A model generated the notes under the pieces. That model was not told the origin of the DNA and made no database searches. It worked only from the letters and a program-made list of their open reading frames with translations. From Paenibacillus azoreducens (GTDB taxonomy: Bacteria; Bacillota; Bacilli; Paenibacillales; Paenibacillaceae), in the NCBI RefSeq assembly GCF_021654775.1, contig NZ_AP025343.1, positions 1,889,501-1,953,500 on the forward strand: a DNA stretch of 64,000 nt, given 5' to 3'. A program made the position numbers and the translations under genes. Below, one piece after another: positions 8,158 to 16,489 of this stretch; position 1 is the first letter of the stretch, and every line of letters begins with the position of its first letter.

Positions 8158-9419
8158 ATGTTCAATAATGGGAGCGGAATATTCGACCTCCGATTTAGAC
8201 GGCTGCCTGATTTTAATGGGATATGCTTTTTGGTCGACTGAAGCACAACCGTTTTTTTTGACTTCATGCGTGTTCCGGATGTCGTCTTGTTCAAGGAAGC
8301 CGGGTTCTCCTTTCTCCGCTGCTTCACTTTAAGTCGTCTGCTTTGTCTAATGCCAATGCCCCCGGATTTACTTAGTGAGATTTTCCGGTTTTTTCGCTTT
8401 AGGAGAAGATATCGGCCTCGGGCACGGACCTTTCTTCTGGAGATTCTGCGTCTAACAGACCGAACGGACCGCGTTTTTTGAGCTGGCCGCAAAGCCGGCA
8501 TTGGCTGAGCTGGATCTAAGGGATCAAATGACTGCGCTGGCCCCGGATGCTCTGCCCCCGCATGGTCTATATGCCCTGCATGTTCTACATGCCTCATTGG
8601 TTCCACTGTCTGCACCAATTGCGCCAGCTGCTCAGAAGGGATTCTCCAGGGAGTCAGGTTAAGGTGATCCTGATACAAGCCGAATCCGGGAGAAAGCGGA
8701 TCCCAGCATTTGATATCGCCTGCAAAGTGCACGATTTTTTGATGAAAGTCCGGTTCTAAACCATTGATGTGGAAGGAGTTAAAACGCTGATCCAATGGAA
8801 GGAAGTTCCGGCCAAACACATGATTCAATACGTCCTGATCCGGCATGGTGGTATCGGGGTGGCTGCGCAAGAAGTTCACCATTTCCTCATACCAGTTCAA
8901 TTTTTGGCGGATATTATTCAACCCGAATAAGATAACACCTGAATTAAAGTAACTCTCCGGATTCAGACCGAAAGCCGCGACGATATGGGCTACGCCCATG
9001 ATGCCTTGATCATGGATTGCCCCCAAATAACAACCGCCCAGATCCGTCGCCCACAGCTCCGAAATGTCCATATTCACGATAACGTCGCAGTCCAAATAAA
9101 TGACTTTATCAGTAGGTATCAGGGAAGGAATCAGCAGCCGGTACATGCTTCCCGATGTCCATCTATTCATCGAAATGGTACCTGCCAACGCTTCAGAAAT
9201 TTCAGGGGGCAGGGTAACCGGATAAAAGTTGATAGTGTGATTAAAAGACGAAGAAAGCTGTACCAGCCTGAGCTTGTTCTCTTCGGTTAAAGTTTCATCA
9301 TGAAGGATATGAACATTGATCTGGGAACCCGTGTTGCGAAAAACCGACGTGAGAACAGCAGCGGCGTGCTCCGCGTAACTTCCATCCCGATCGTTAAAAG
9401 CCAAAGCCAATTCGATCAT
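8109..9419 (-). CDS. Family 8 glycosyltransferase with a basic C-terminal tail
   Basis: 436 residues from the chosen ATG, which follows AAGGAGAG by about ten bases; a 15-codon upstream extension has no such site. Residues 1-260 are a GT8 domain (LgtC-like) with the DxD motif in IYLDCDVIVN and the later FNSGVILF segment typical of the family. They should transfer a hexose from a nucleotide sugar. From about residue 285 onward there is a low-complexity His/Pro stretch and then roughly 130 residues very rich in Arg/Lys (RSVRRRISRRKVRARGR and more), not part of GT8. The last 17 codons come from repeat R1. Confidence 0.85.
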   Translation of the reverse strand: MIELALAFNDRDGSYAEHAAAVLTSVFRNTGSQINVHILHDETLTEENKLRLVQLSSSFNHTINFYPVTLPPEISEALAGTISMNRWTSGSMYRLLIPSLIPTDKVIYLDCDVIVNMDISELWATDLGGCYLGAIHDQGIMGVAHIVAAFGLNPESYFNSGVILFGLNNIRQKLNWYEEMVNFLRSHPDTTMPDQDVLNHVFGRNFLPLDQRFNSFHINGLEPDFHQKIVHFAGDIKCWDPLSPGFGLYQDHLNLTPWRIPSEQLAQLVQTVEPMRHVEHAGHIDHAGAEHPGPAQSFDPLDPAQPMPALRPAQKTRSVRSVRRRISRRKVRARGRYLLLKRKNRKISLSKSGGIGIRQSRRLKVKQRRKENPASLNKTTSGTRMKSKKTVVLQSTKKHIPLKSGSRLNRRSNIPLPLLNIRKTSIDVLSKKTDRI

Positions 9420-9520
9420 TCGGTCAATCACTCTCCTTATCATTATGAATGGTGTATCTCGCAAGAGCTAATTCCGTTAACGCATGTAACTTTCTAGAAA
9501 TTACTTAGGTTCACGAACGG

Positions 9521-10414
9521 TTATGGTTCGGAATTCGGGATATCCGTGTCTTTTTTCAGAAGCTTGGTGACTTCCTCTTGAAGGTTGTGCTTCAGTTTTC
9601 CGCGTTGTTCCGTCATCGCCAGAATCGCTTTAAGATAGCCAAGGGGATCGCCTACATCATGCCAGCGCCCGCTGATTTCGCAGGTGTACATCGCTTCCTT
9701 GACCACAAGCCGGTTCAAAGCGTCCGTAAGTTGAATTTCACCCCCGACGCCAGGCGGTTGATGCTCCAGAATATCAAAGATCGATGGAGTCAAAATATAA
9801 CGGCCGACCATGGCCAGACGCGAAGGTGTTGTACCCACGGGGGGTTTTTCGACTAAACGTTCCACATATTCAAACGACTCAATTAACGGTTTGGAATCGA
9901 CGATGCCATAGGTTGATACTTTGTCTTCGGCCACCGTTTGAACTCCCAGAATTGAAGTTCGGAACCTCTCGAATCCTTCGATAAGCTGTTTTAATGCTGG
10001 AGGTTCAGCCTCGAAGAAGGTATCTCCGAGCAACACGGCAAAAGGCTCTTCTCCTATAAATTTCCTACCAACGCTGATGGCGTGCCCAAGACCTTTGCGT
10101 TCGGATTGGCGGATGTAATGAATGTCTGCGAGTCCGGTAAATTCCCTTACCTTGCGAAGTTCCTCGAACTTCCCTTTTTGTTCCAGGAAGTATTCGAGTT
10201 CATGCGCCGAATCGAAATGATCCTCGATGACTTTCTTCCCTTTTCCAGTAACGACGAGAATCTCTTCGATTCCGGAAGCCGCAGCTTCTTCAATAATAAA
10301 TTGAATGATCGGTTTATCAATAATCGGAAGCATCTCCTTGGGCATTGCTTTGGTAGCTGGAAGAAGCCGCGTTCCGTAACCTGCTGCCGGTATGATCGCT
10401 TTACGAATCTTCAA
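9521..10414 (-). CDS. galU: UTP-glucose-1-phosphate uridylyltransferase
   Basis: 297 residues, normal for GalU. Makes UDP-glucose from UTP and glucose-1-phosphate for wall polymers, glycolipids and glycogen-type sugars. Signature AGYGTRLLPATKAMPKEMLP at residues 11-30 binds the nucleotide; GLGHAI and VEKP motifs follow. Starts with TTG behind AAGGGGGAGG. The GT8 gene lies downstream on the same strand (gap about 100 bp), which fits a joint role in surface glycosylation. Confidence 0.95.
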   Translation of the reverse strand: MKIRKAIIPAAGYGTRLLPATKAMPKEMLPIIDKPIIQFIIEEAAASGIEEILVVTGKGKKVIEDHFDSAHELEYFLEQKGKFEELRKVREFTGLADIHYIRQSERKGLGHAISVGRKFIGEEPFAVLLGDTFFEAEPPALKQLIEGFERFRTSILGVQTVAEDKVSTYGIVDSKPLIESFEYVERLVEKPPVGTTPSRLAMVGRYILTPSIFDILEHQPPGVGGEIQLTDALNRLVVKEAMYTCEISGRWHDVGDPLGYLKAILAMTEQRGKLKHNLQEEVTKLLKKDTDIPNSEP

Positions 10415-11083
10415 GTGGTCCTCCCCCTTATTAGTGCAGTCGTATATGCTGTCATCATATGCCGGAAGGCGTTATGAATAGTGGACATCTATCTAATTGC
10501 GTAAAAAATATATAGCTAACCTGTCCTTTCCGGCAGAACTGCGGGTTCATCACCCATGATCAGTACGGTTGGGGAAAAGAAGGATTGTCCATTCCCCAAG
10601 ATTCTGATCCAATGAATTCTGTGAAGAAACCTTGGTATTGCTTTCGTACTGTGGGAGATCTATAACGAGTTTTACATGGAGATGCCGCTGAAACAACTGG
10701 TGATAAGCGAGAGCATAGAAAGGATATGGGGTGAAGAGTTAGGAGTGAAAAGTGAAGAGTGAAGAGTGAAGAGTGAAGAGTGAAGAGTGAAGAGTGAAGA
10801 GTGAAGAGTGAAGAGTGAAGAGGCGGAAAACGTTATCGGAAATGTCGGAGGAACGAGAAACAAATACATGATATGATGCGATTTGCATTGAAATAATGCG
10901 ATTGAAGGCAGGAAAAGATGCAGAAGGAATCAATTTCATAATGAATAATATTACGGGTATTCGAACAGCGGCATTATGAAATGGTGGATTTAGCAAAATC
11001 CTACATTCCTTATCAATTCGACTATGTTGCAGGAGGCGGCACAAAAATGACTGGCTGTTCCATCCGAAAAGTTGCAAAAGTAC
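10415..11083. other. Non-coding region upstream of galU, left flank of the IS element
   Basis: About 670 bp with no supported gene. It contains the galU promoter region, a heptamer tandem array (10739-10820), and short segments (CATTATGAAATGG near 10971, AATTTCATAATG near 10932) that recur to the right of the IS element at 12549 and 12680. Confidence 0.5.
10739..10820 (+). repeat. GAGTGAA heptamer tandem array
   Basis: About nine perfect GAGTGAA units preceded by two imperfect ones. All three frames are open on the minus strand only because the unit has no stops; it is not a gene. Such arrays change length by slippage. Confidence 0.9.
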
Positions 11084-12320
11084 ACGCCTGTTGATTTACC
11101 AGCATCTGGGTTATGGCAATGCTAAATGGTGAGCCAAATAAACCACCCATTCGGGAGGCAAGGCCGCTAAGCTGATCAGTCGATCGAACTCTGCAAAAGA
11201 TAATCGTGCACTTGGGTGAACCTGGCTATTTCCCTGCTCATACACGTACTGAAGCAGCACGTACACGATTAATGCGGTGTATAATTGTCCGTAAACGGCA
11301 TTTGGTGTCTTCCCAAAAAGTTTGGGCACATTCAGATGCTGTTTAATCCATCGAAAAAACACCTCGATTTGCCAGCGTTGTCGGTAGATTTCTGCTATTT
11401 TCTCCGCCGAGGGACGGTGTAAGTTGGTCGCCAGGACAACCGGGTTGCCTTGGGGATCCTTTAGCTTTACGACCCGAAATCGATATCGGGTCAAAGACGC
11501 TTTTGTTCCGAGCTGACAGGTCAAATCTTGCTCAATTGTATGTTCGTAAGGGCGTTTTCGTTCACGATAAACCGGCTCATGCAGTACCGTATTGTTTCTC
11601 AACCGGATGACAAAATACTGCCGTTGCTCCTGCTCCATGTACGCATCAAACTGCTTATGCTTTCCATATGCACGATCCGCAACCAGAATGAAATTAGAGT
11701 CCGTTACCGCACTGCACAGGGTCGAATCGTGCTGTTTTCCCGTCGATTCCGTAACACGATGGAGTTCGCCGGTCTCAGTCAACAAAGACACGTGCAGCTT
11801 AATGCCACTCTTCTCTCCTTTTACCGATGGAGCCCAAGGCAGCCGATTGTGACCGGCAGAAATGGTCGTGGAATCCACCGCCAGCGGCTCTTTTGGAAGC
11901 CGAAGACGCCTGCGAGTGGAGCGATTGCATTTGCGAATCAGTAGATGAAGCAGTTGCTTAAAGACGCTGAACGGAACTTCTTTCGCTTTTTTGGAGATCG
12001 TGGAGTGATCCGCCGGACGCAATCCACAGGCGACCATTCGCTTTTCTCCGTCTCGATAGCCATCCCACTGCCCAAGCGCCGCTTCAGCAAGAAAGATAAA
12101 GAGCTCGTAAACTGTAAATTTCCTTGCTGTATCAACATAATTGGCTTGCTGTAACAAAGGTTGAAGCTCCTCGTTAGGAATAAGGGATTGAAGAATAGGG
12201 ACTAACATTGTACGATGGTTCATGAGACCGTCTCACCTTCCGTAGGGTTTGTAGGGGTACAAACACTTTACAGAAATGAGCGGTCTTTTTCTACCATTTT
12301 TTTGATAATCAACAGGCGTA
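11084..12320 (-). mobile_element. IS4-family insertion sequence, complete
   Basis: Ends carry inverted repeats ACGCCTGTTGATT (left) and AATCAACAGGCGT (right). The element is flanked by direct copies of CAAAAGTAC (11075-11083 and 12321-12329; a tenth base is ambiguous), a target duplication of IS4-family size. One transposase gene fills the element. The insertion split a TTGCAAAAGTACATC motif. Confidence 0.88.
11111..12223 (-). CDS. IS4-family transposase
   Basis: 370 residues, intact. DDE transposase: the first aspartate is in LAVDSTTIS, the second in ILVADRAYG, and the YREK signature reads YRQRWQIEVFFRWIK (Y-2-R-3-E-6-K). Catalyses cut-and-paste movement of the surrounding element. No frameshift or stop is seen, so the copy is probably active. 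Confidence 0.93.
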   Translation of the reverse strand: MNHRTMLVPILQSLIPNEELQPLLQQANYVDTARKFTVYELFIFLAEAALGQWDGYRDGEKRMVACGLRPADHSTISKKAKEVPFSVFKQLLHLLIRKCNRSTRRRLRLPKEPLAVDSTTISAGHNRLPWAPSVKGEKSGIKLHVSLLTETGELHRVTESTGKQHDSTLCSAVTDSNFILVADRAYGKHKQFDAYMEQEQRQYFVIRLRNNTVLHEPVYRERKRPYEHTIEQDLTCQLGTKASLTRYRFRVVKLKDPQGNPVVLATNLHRPSAEKIAEIYRQRWQIEVFFRWIKQHLNVPKLFGKTPNAVYGQLYTALIVYVLLQYVYEQGNSQVHPSARLSFAEFDRLISLAALPPEWVVYLAHHLALP

Positions 12321-12901
12321 CAAAAGTACATCTATTTTAGCGTTCCAGGCAATTACGGCTAGAAAGCTTGCAAAAGTGCATCTTTTCCCCAGCTTTTAGG
12401 CATAAACAGACGATTCATGGTCCAATGGATGTACTTTCACAACAATTTTGCATTTCACGCTATAACATGCCTGAAAAGGATGCACTTTCGCAACATTTTC
12501 CTGATCACATGATCAACTGTCTGAAAAAGCTTGCGTCCTGAATCAATTTTCATAATGGATTTATATCGGATTCTTGAAGCTAGGTATCTAATAATCTAAT
12601 ACTTATCGATCTATATCCAATCCATTTCATAAAGGATGTATGTCGAATGCTTGAACCTAATTGGATCAACCAGCGGTTGGCATTATGAAATGGATTAGAA
12701 GTACAGTTCCTCAAGCGAAGGCGGACCTTTCTGGAGGAGCCTGCAAATCAGCATCTTTCTTTGAGATTTTGTGTGCTTCATAAGGAAAACCTGCAAATGT
12801 GCAGGCACCCGTTTCTCGGAAGGGTCATAAGAGCTGCTCTACTTGCCTAGAATGTAAAAAAATAATTGTCAATGAAGAGTAGAAACGGACTACAGCAATT
12901 G
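12321..12901. other. Repeat-rich spacer right of the IS element
   Basis: About 580 bp without a gene. It holds several degenerate copies of a 17-bp motif, TTGCAAAAGTGCATCTT, in both orientations (about 12369, 12425, 12478, 12741 and 12791), and copies of the CATTATGAAATGGATT motif (12549, 12625, 12680). Confidence 0.55.
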
Positions 12902-14152
12902 TTAGGCCTGCTCGGAAGACGAACTGACAGTGGGAATGCCGCCCTTCAGCTTAAGCAGCGGGAAGAGAGCCACCACGCCCAGAAGGATAAATAGACCAGA
13001 AATCACAAACACGGAAACTAGCGAGAATGCATTTTTGATAACGCCTGAAAACATCATTGTAACAACCATGGAACCTGTGAAAAGCGGACTCAAAATCCCG
13101 TTGACCCGGCCGATAAACGATTCTTCCGTATTTTGCATCATCAGCGTATTGATTCCGATATTAATGGAAGGAAATGCAAGGCCGCTAATAAATTGAAAAC
13201 CAAGCGTCATCCAATAGTTCGTTGACAGTCCCATGGCAATGATCGTCAAGCTAACAACAGCCATGCTAAACGTCAGAAGTCTCTGCGGCTGCAGCTTGCT
13301 GGAAAAGCTCATCGCCAGCACACCGCCGAAAATCATCGCTACGCCATTAGCGAGCGAGAACCATTGCAAATAATCTTCAGGCTTCCCGAGCCGTTCCGTA
13401 ATAAGGAAGATGCCCAGCGGCTGAATCAGGCCAAAACCCAGTCCTACGGCAAAAAAGCCGGCTCCGAGTTTACGAAGTATCACACTGGAGCGAATATACC
13501 GGAATCCCTCCTTAATGTCCTCCAGCACTTGCGATGGTTCCTGATCCTTTTCATCCTGCCGATCCCGAGGAAGGAAGGTGAGCGATAAAGCGGACAAAAG
13601 AAAGGCGATGGCCATGATGCCAATGGCCGTTTCGATTCCATAACGTTGATATACGAACATGCCGACGACCGGACCGAAGATCATAAATACCGCGAACAAG
13701 GTTTGATATGCCGACATGCCCTTTTGCATTAAATGCCCAGGCACATGTTGTTTAAACAGCTTCAACCCGGCGGGTTGCGAGAATTGGGACAATATGGCCG
13801 ACACAAACGTTGCGAAAAATACGACCTTCCACGAACCGAACATCATGGCGGCAAGAACCACAAGAACGGAAAGCGCGCTTAACAAATCACAGGTCACCAT
13901 CGTTCTTTTGGGGCGCCAGCGGTCTGCAAACGTTCCCCCGATAAACGAAAACACGAAGATCGGGGCGTACTCTGCGACGGAGATCAACGAAACGGCAAAT
14001 GCATCACCGTTCGTCATTTTTTTAACAAAAAGCAAAATAGCGATATTTCGTACCCAAATTCCGATTTGCAGAAACAATGTGGACATCAAAATGACTTGCA
14101 CGAAGCGGTTGCTCAGCAGCGATGAAGCTTTTGCCTGTTTGTTGGCAGTCAT
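12902..14152 (-). CDS. MFS exporter (EntS/multidrug type)
   Basis: 416 residues, about twelve membrane segments in two halves separated by a charged loop near residue 200 (PRDRQDEKDQEPSQ). The motif GGTFADRWRPKRTM after the second segment is the MFS motif A. Closest in character to EntS/BcR-type efflux proteins. Good AAGGGAG ribosome site. Stands alone on the minus strand; substrate unknown. Confidence 0.82.
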   Translation of the reverse strand: MTANKQAKASSLLSNRFVQVILMSTLFLQIGIWVRNIAILLFVKKMTNGDAFAVSLISVAEYAPIFVFSFIGGTFADRWRPKRTMVTCDLLSALSVLVVLAAMMFGSWKVVFFATFVSAILSQFSQPAGLKLFKQHVPGHLMQKGMSAYQTLFAVFMIFGPVVGMFVYQRYGIETAIGIMAIAFLLSALSLTFLPRDRQDEKDQEPSQVLEDIKEGFRYIRSSVILRKLGAGFFAVGLGFGLIQPLGIFLITERLGKPEDYLQWFSLANGVAMIFGGVLAMSFSSKLQPQRLLTFSMAVVSLTIIAMGLSTNYWMTLGFQFISGLAFPSINIGINTLMMQNTEESFIGRVNGILSPLFTGSMVVTMMFSGVIKNAFSLVSVFVISGLFILLGVVALFPLLKLKGGIPTVSSSSEQA

Positions 14153-14737
14153 GAATCTCTCCCTTTCATTTTTATTTCAGGATTTTGCAAAATTCGATTT
14201 CCAACCGCTTCCGGGTACAATATATAGTCAAACTAAACCGTTTCGCTCTATATATTGCTGATGAAAGTCGCTCCTTGGATTTTTGCAAAATTCTTATTTA
14301 TAAACAAAATCAAAATTGCAAAATGGCGGACAGTTAATAAAATTACGGAACATTGTTATGTTCTAAAAATATGAATCTGCACCCTGGTCGGCTATAAAAG
14401 CTGATAATTATTCAGCCGGATCGCATATCGGTATCTATAGCAGTCCATTTTTGTTCAGTTATGTTCGGGTTTAAAATAAAGTTCAGCTTATGGAAGGTAA
14501 AACGCCTCTTAAATCGGCAAAATCGAGCCGCCATGGCCATTTCATTTATCCGCATTAAAAATGTAACATAACATTGTTACGTTGTAAAATAAAAAATGGG
14601 ATATATACCCGTTTTTCTCATGCTTTGAGTAAGGTCGCTCGTGGATTTTAGTCATAAGTTGTTGACAGGAGTTAAGTAGTACAGGCTCCGAGAACTCTGC
14701 ACCGAATCCCTCATAATGATCCTTATAAATGAAAAAA
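14153..14737. other. Intergenic region with no supported gene
   Basis: About 580 bp, AT-rich, between the MFS promoter and the tRNA-derived repeats. A 79-codon minus-strand frame ends here but has no ribosome site and runs into the repeats, so I do not call it. Confidence 0.5.
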
Positions 14738-15008
14738 AGCCACTCCAATGAGTGGCTATCACGTCCCAGGTCTGGGTACACCCCTTCAGGCTGACTGCGA
14801 TGTTACCCTAACGATGCCTATGCTCCGACGAACCCGGGTTCGAATCCCTCTAATGAAAAAAAGCCACTCCAATGAGTGGCTTGACTACGACCCAGGTCCG
14901 GGGTACACCCCTACGGGCTGACTGCGATGTTACCCTAACGATGCCTATGCTCCGACGAACCCGGGTTCGAATCCCTCTAATGAAAAAAAGCCACTCCAAT
15001 GAGTGGCT
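14738..15008 (-). repeat. Tandem units with tRNA-like and terminator segments downstream of tRNA-Arg
   Basis: Three copies of the hairpin AGCCACTC-CAAT-GAGTGGCT (14738, 14862, 14989; periods 124 and 127 bp), each with a T tract on the minus strand. Between them lie two near-identical ~85-bp segments containing GGGTTCGAATCCCTC (plus strand), a T-arm-like sequence, and CCCAGG as at the tRNA end. They look like decayed tRNA copies that were tandemly duplicated with the tRNA terminator. Confidence 0.7.
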
Positions 15009-15010
15009 TG
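14974..15010 (-). terminator. Terminator of tRNA-Arg
   Basis: On the minus strand, AAGCCACTC-ATTG-GAGTGGCTT followed by seven T, just after the tRNA 3' end. Confidence 0.85.
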
Positions 15011-15015
15011 CTTTA

Positions 15016-15089
<74 letters not shown>

Positions 15090-15194
15090 AAAATTTCACG
15101 CAAGAAATATAATATCATATGGGTGGATAATTGGCAATAAGAAATTAATATAATTAATAAAATCGTTTTTGGAAATAGATGAATGTAAGTTTTA

Positions 15195-15309
15195 GATTAT
15201 ATAATATATAAGTTTCAGCAGAGCTTATAGTATTCTATAATCCCTAGAAAAACATCCGCTAAACGCGGTCTGTCTTCCTTGAAAGTACGTCGATGGACGT
15301 TTTTCTCTT
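15195..15309 (+). repeat. R1 structured repeat, copy 4
   Basis: Left stem GATTATA/TATAATC, a less regular inner stem, then AGAAAAAC ... CCGCTAAACGCGG ... ACGTC-GATG-GACGT and a T-rich end. Lies between the tRNA promoter side and the next plus-strand promoter. Confidence 0.8.
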
Positions 15310-15350
15310 AATTGATATTCAGTTAGGCACCCATTTATGCAAGCCGGTTT

Positions 15351-15379
15351 TTTCAACTGCCATGCGGGTATGATATAAT
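15351..15379 (+). promoter_or_regulatory. Extended -10 promoter of the downstream unknown gene
   Basis: TTTCAA, 17 bp, TATAAT, with an upstream TG forming TGATATAAT. It would start transcription near 15386, which makes an ATG at 15390 nearly leaderless. Confidence 0.6.
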
Positions 15380-15422
15380 CAACAATTAATTGATCATACC
15401 GGACAGAAAGGAGGAATCCCCT

Positions 15423-16349
15423 ATTAGCGAATCCACATTCCCCGGAAGAGACAACGTATTTCTCTTTCCAAAGACACTCGACTTCTATCAGATTCAGCTG
15501 ACAGTTATGCTGGAAAACGAACGGTACGGGGAAGCAATGGATCTTCTGCGTTTTTTGCTCCAGTGTCAAGGTCAGGATCAGCGGCATTATGAAGAATGGC
15601 AAGCGCTTCTTGAATGGCTGGAAGCCGCATTTCCCGGGCATATTCCCGGCAAAACGGATGACGGCCAGGGAGAAGCTGAAGAAGAAGGACCGAGCGAGGA
15701 TGAAATGAAGCGCCAGAATGTGCAGGCCAAGCTTGCCGAAGATCAGTTTTATGCGGACAAGCTGATGCACACGGCCATGCAGGAACCATTCAGCGAACAA
15801 AACATGCTGGCGCTCGAGCAGCTTTCTTACCTTGAAGGCCCCGAAATCGACGAAGCGCTGGTGCATTGGCTGCAAAATCATCCGCTGCATCCGCTGCTCC
15901 AATTCAGAGTTTTGCAGACGCTGCGCAAACGCGGAATGCAGGGGAGCATCGAACTGCTCCGCGAGCAGGAACGTGCTAGAATCGAAGTGGAAACGGTCCC
16001 GCTGGGCCCGGATGAGTTTCCGCCCCAGATCGGTTTGATTACGGAAAGGGTAGGCGGCCAGACAGAAGTTCAGGAACCGGCGCTTTATTATTTTGCGCAA
16101 GAGCTGTGGACGCAGTTTATTATGGCTATTTATGGAACCGAAGATTATTATTCCATCGTGGACGAAAATGATGAAACCGTCGATATTTGGGCGGCCGCGC
16201 TGCACCAGATCGTTTCCGAAAGCTTGACGGGAAGCCGCAGCGATGAGGAAATCCGGAGCATGTACGGCGTAACGGATACCATGCGTTTTCGCTTCGAGCA
16301 GGCGTACCGCACCATGAAACAGTTTGTGGCTGCAGGAGCAAATGTATAG
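15423..16349 (+). CDS. Conserved-looking unknown protein, probably ATT start
   Basis: About 308 residues, soluble, acidic, no signal peptide; I do not recognise the family. It looks helical, with TPR-like spacing (QLTVMLENERYGEAMDLLRFLL near residue 20) and an acidic linker GEAEEEGPSEDE. A strong AAAGGAGG lies nine to ten bases before ATT at 15423 and no ATG/GTG/TTG is in range. The alternative ATG at 15390 sits at the transcription start with no ribosome site. It directly precedes tig, which has its own promoter. Confidence 0.7.
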   Translation: MSESTFPGRDNVFLFPKTLDFYQIQLTVMLENERYGEAMDLLRFLLQCQGQDQRHYEEWQALLEWLEAAFPGHIPGKTDDGQGEAEEEGPSEDEMKRQNVQAKLAEDQFYADKLMHTAMQEPFSEQNMLALEQLSYLEGPEIDEALVHWLQNHPLHPLLQFRVLQTLRKRGMQGSIELLREQERARIEVETVPLGPDEFPPQIGLITERVGGQTEVQEPALYYFAQELWTQFIMAIYGTEDYYSIVDENDETVDIWAAALHQIVSESLTGSRSDEEIRSMYGVTDTMRFRFEQAYRTMKQFVAAGANV

Positions 16350-16393
16350 AAAAAACAGGAAGCTCTTCCTAAAGACTTGCCAAAGGGATGCCC

Positions 16394-16422
16394 TTGAAAA
16401 AGGGTACAATCTTGTTTATACT
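16394..16422 (+). promoter_or_regulatory. SigA-type promoter of tig
   Basis: TTGAAA, 17-bp spacer, TATACT, about 65 bp before the tig start. Confidence 0.65.
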
Positions 16423-16489
16423 ATAGTGGTTATTCTGTGCGCGTTAAACTAATGACCATGTGAAATATTTTTGGAGGGGAAAGCATAAA

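Noticed and set aside
10739..10820. Possible CRISPR array
   Set aside because: The 7-bp units are contiguous with no spacers.
10672..11077. Minus-strand frames rich in the repeated FTLHSSL
   Set aside because: Produced by the GAGTGAA heptamer array, whose reverse complement has no stops.
14542..14781. 79-codon minus-strand frame
   Set aside because: No ribosome site; its start lies in the tRNA-derived repeats and the product resembles nothing.
14738..15008. Possible CRISPR array from the evenly spaced 20-bp hairpins
   Set aside because: Only three repeats, the intervening segments are near-identical to each other, and there are no cas genes.
15225..16409. 394-codon open frame on the minus strand
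   Set aside because: It is antisense to the unknown gene before tig, which has a promoter and ribosome site; its translation is unusually rich in Phe, Arg and His as expected of a shadow frame.
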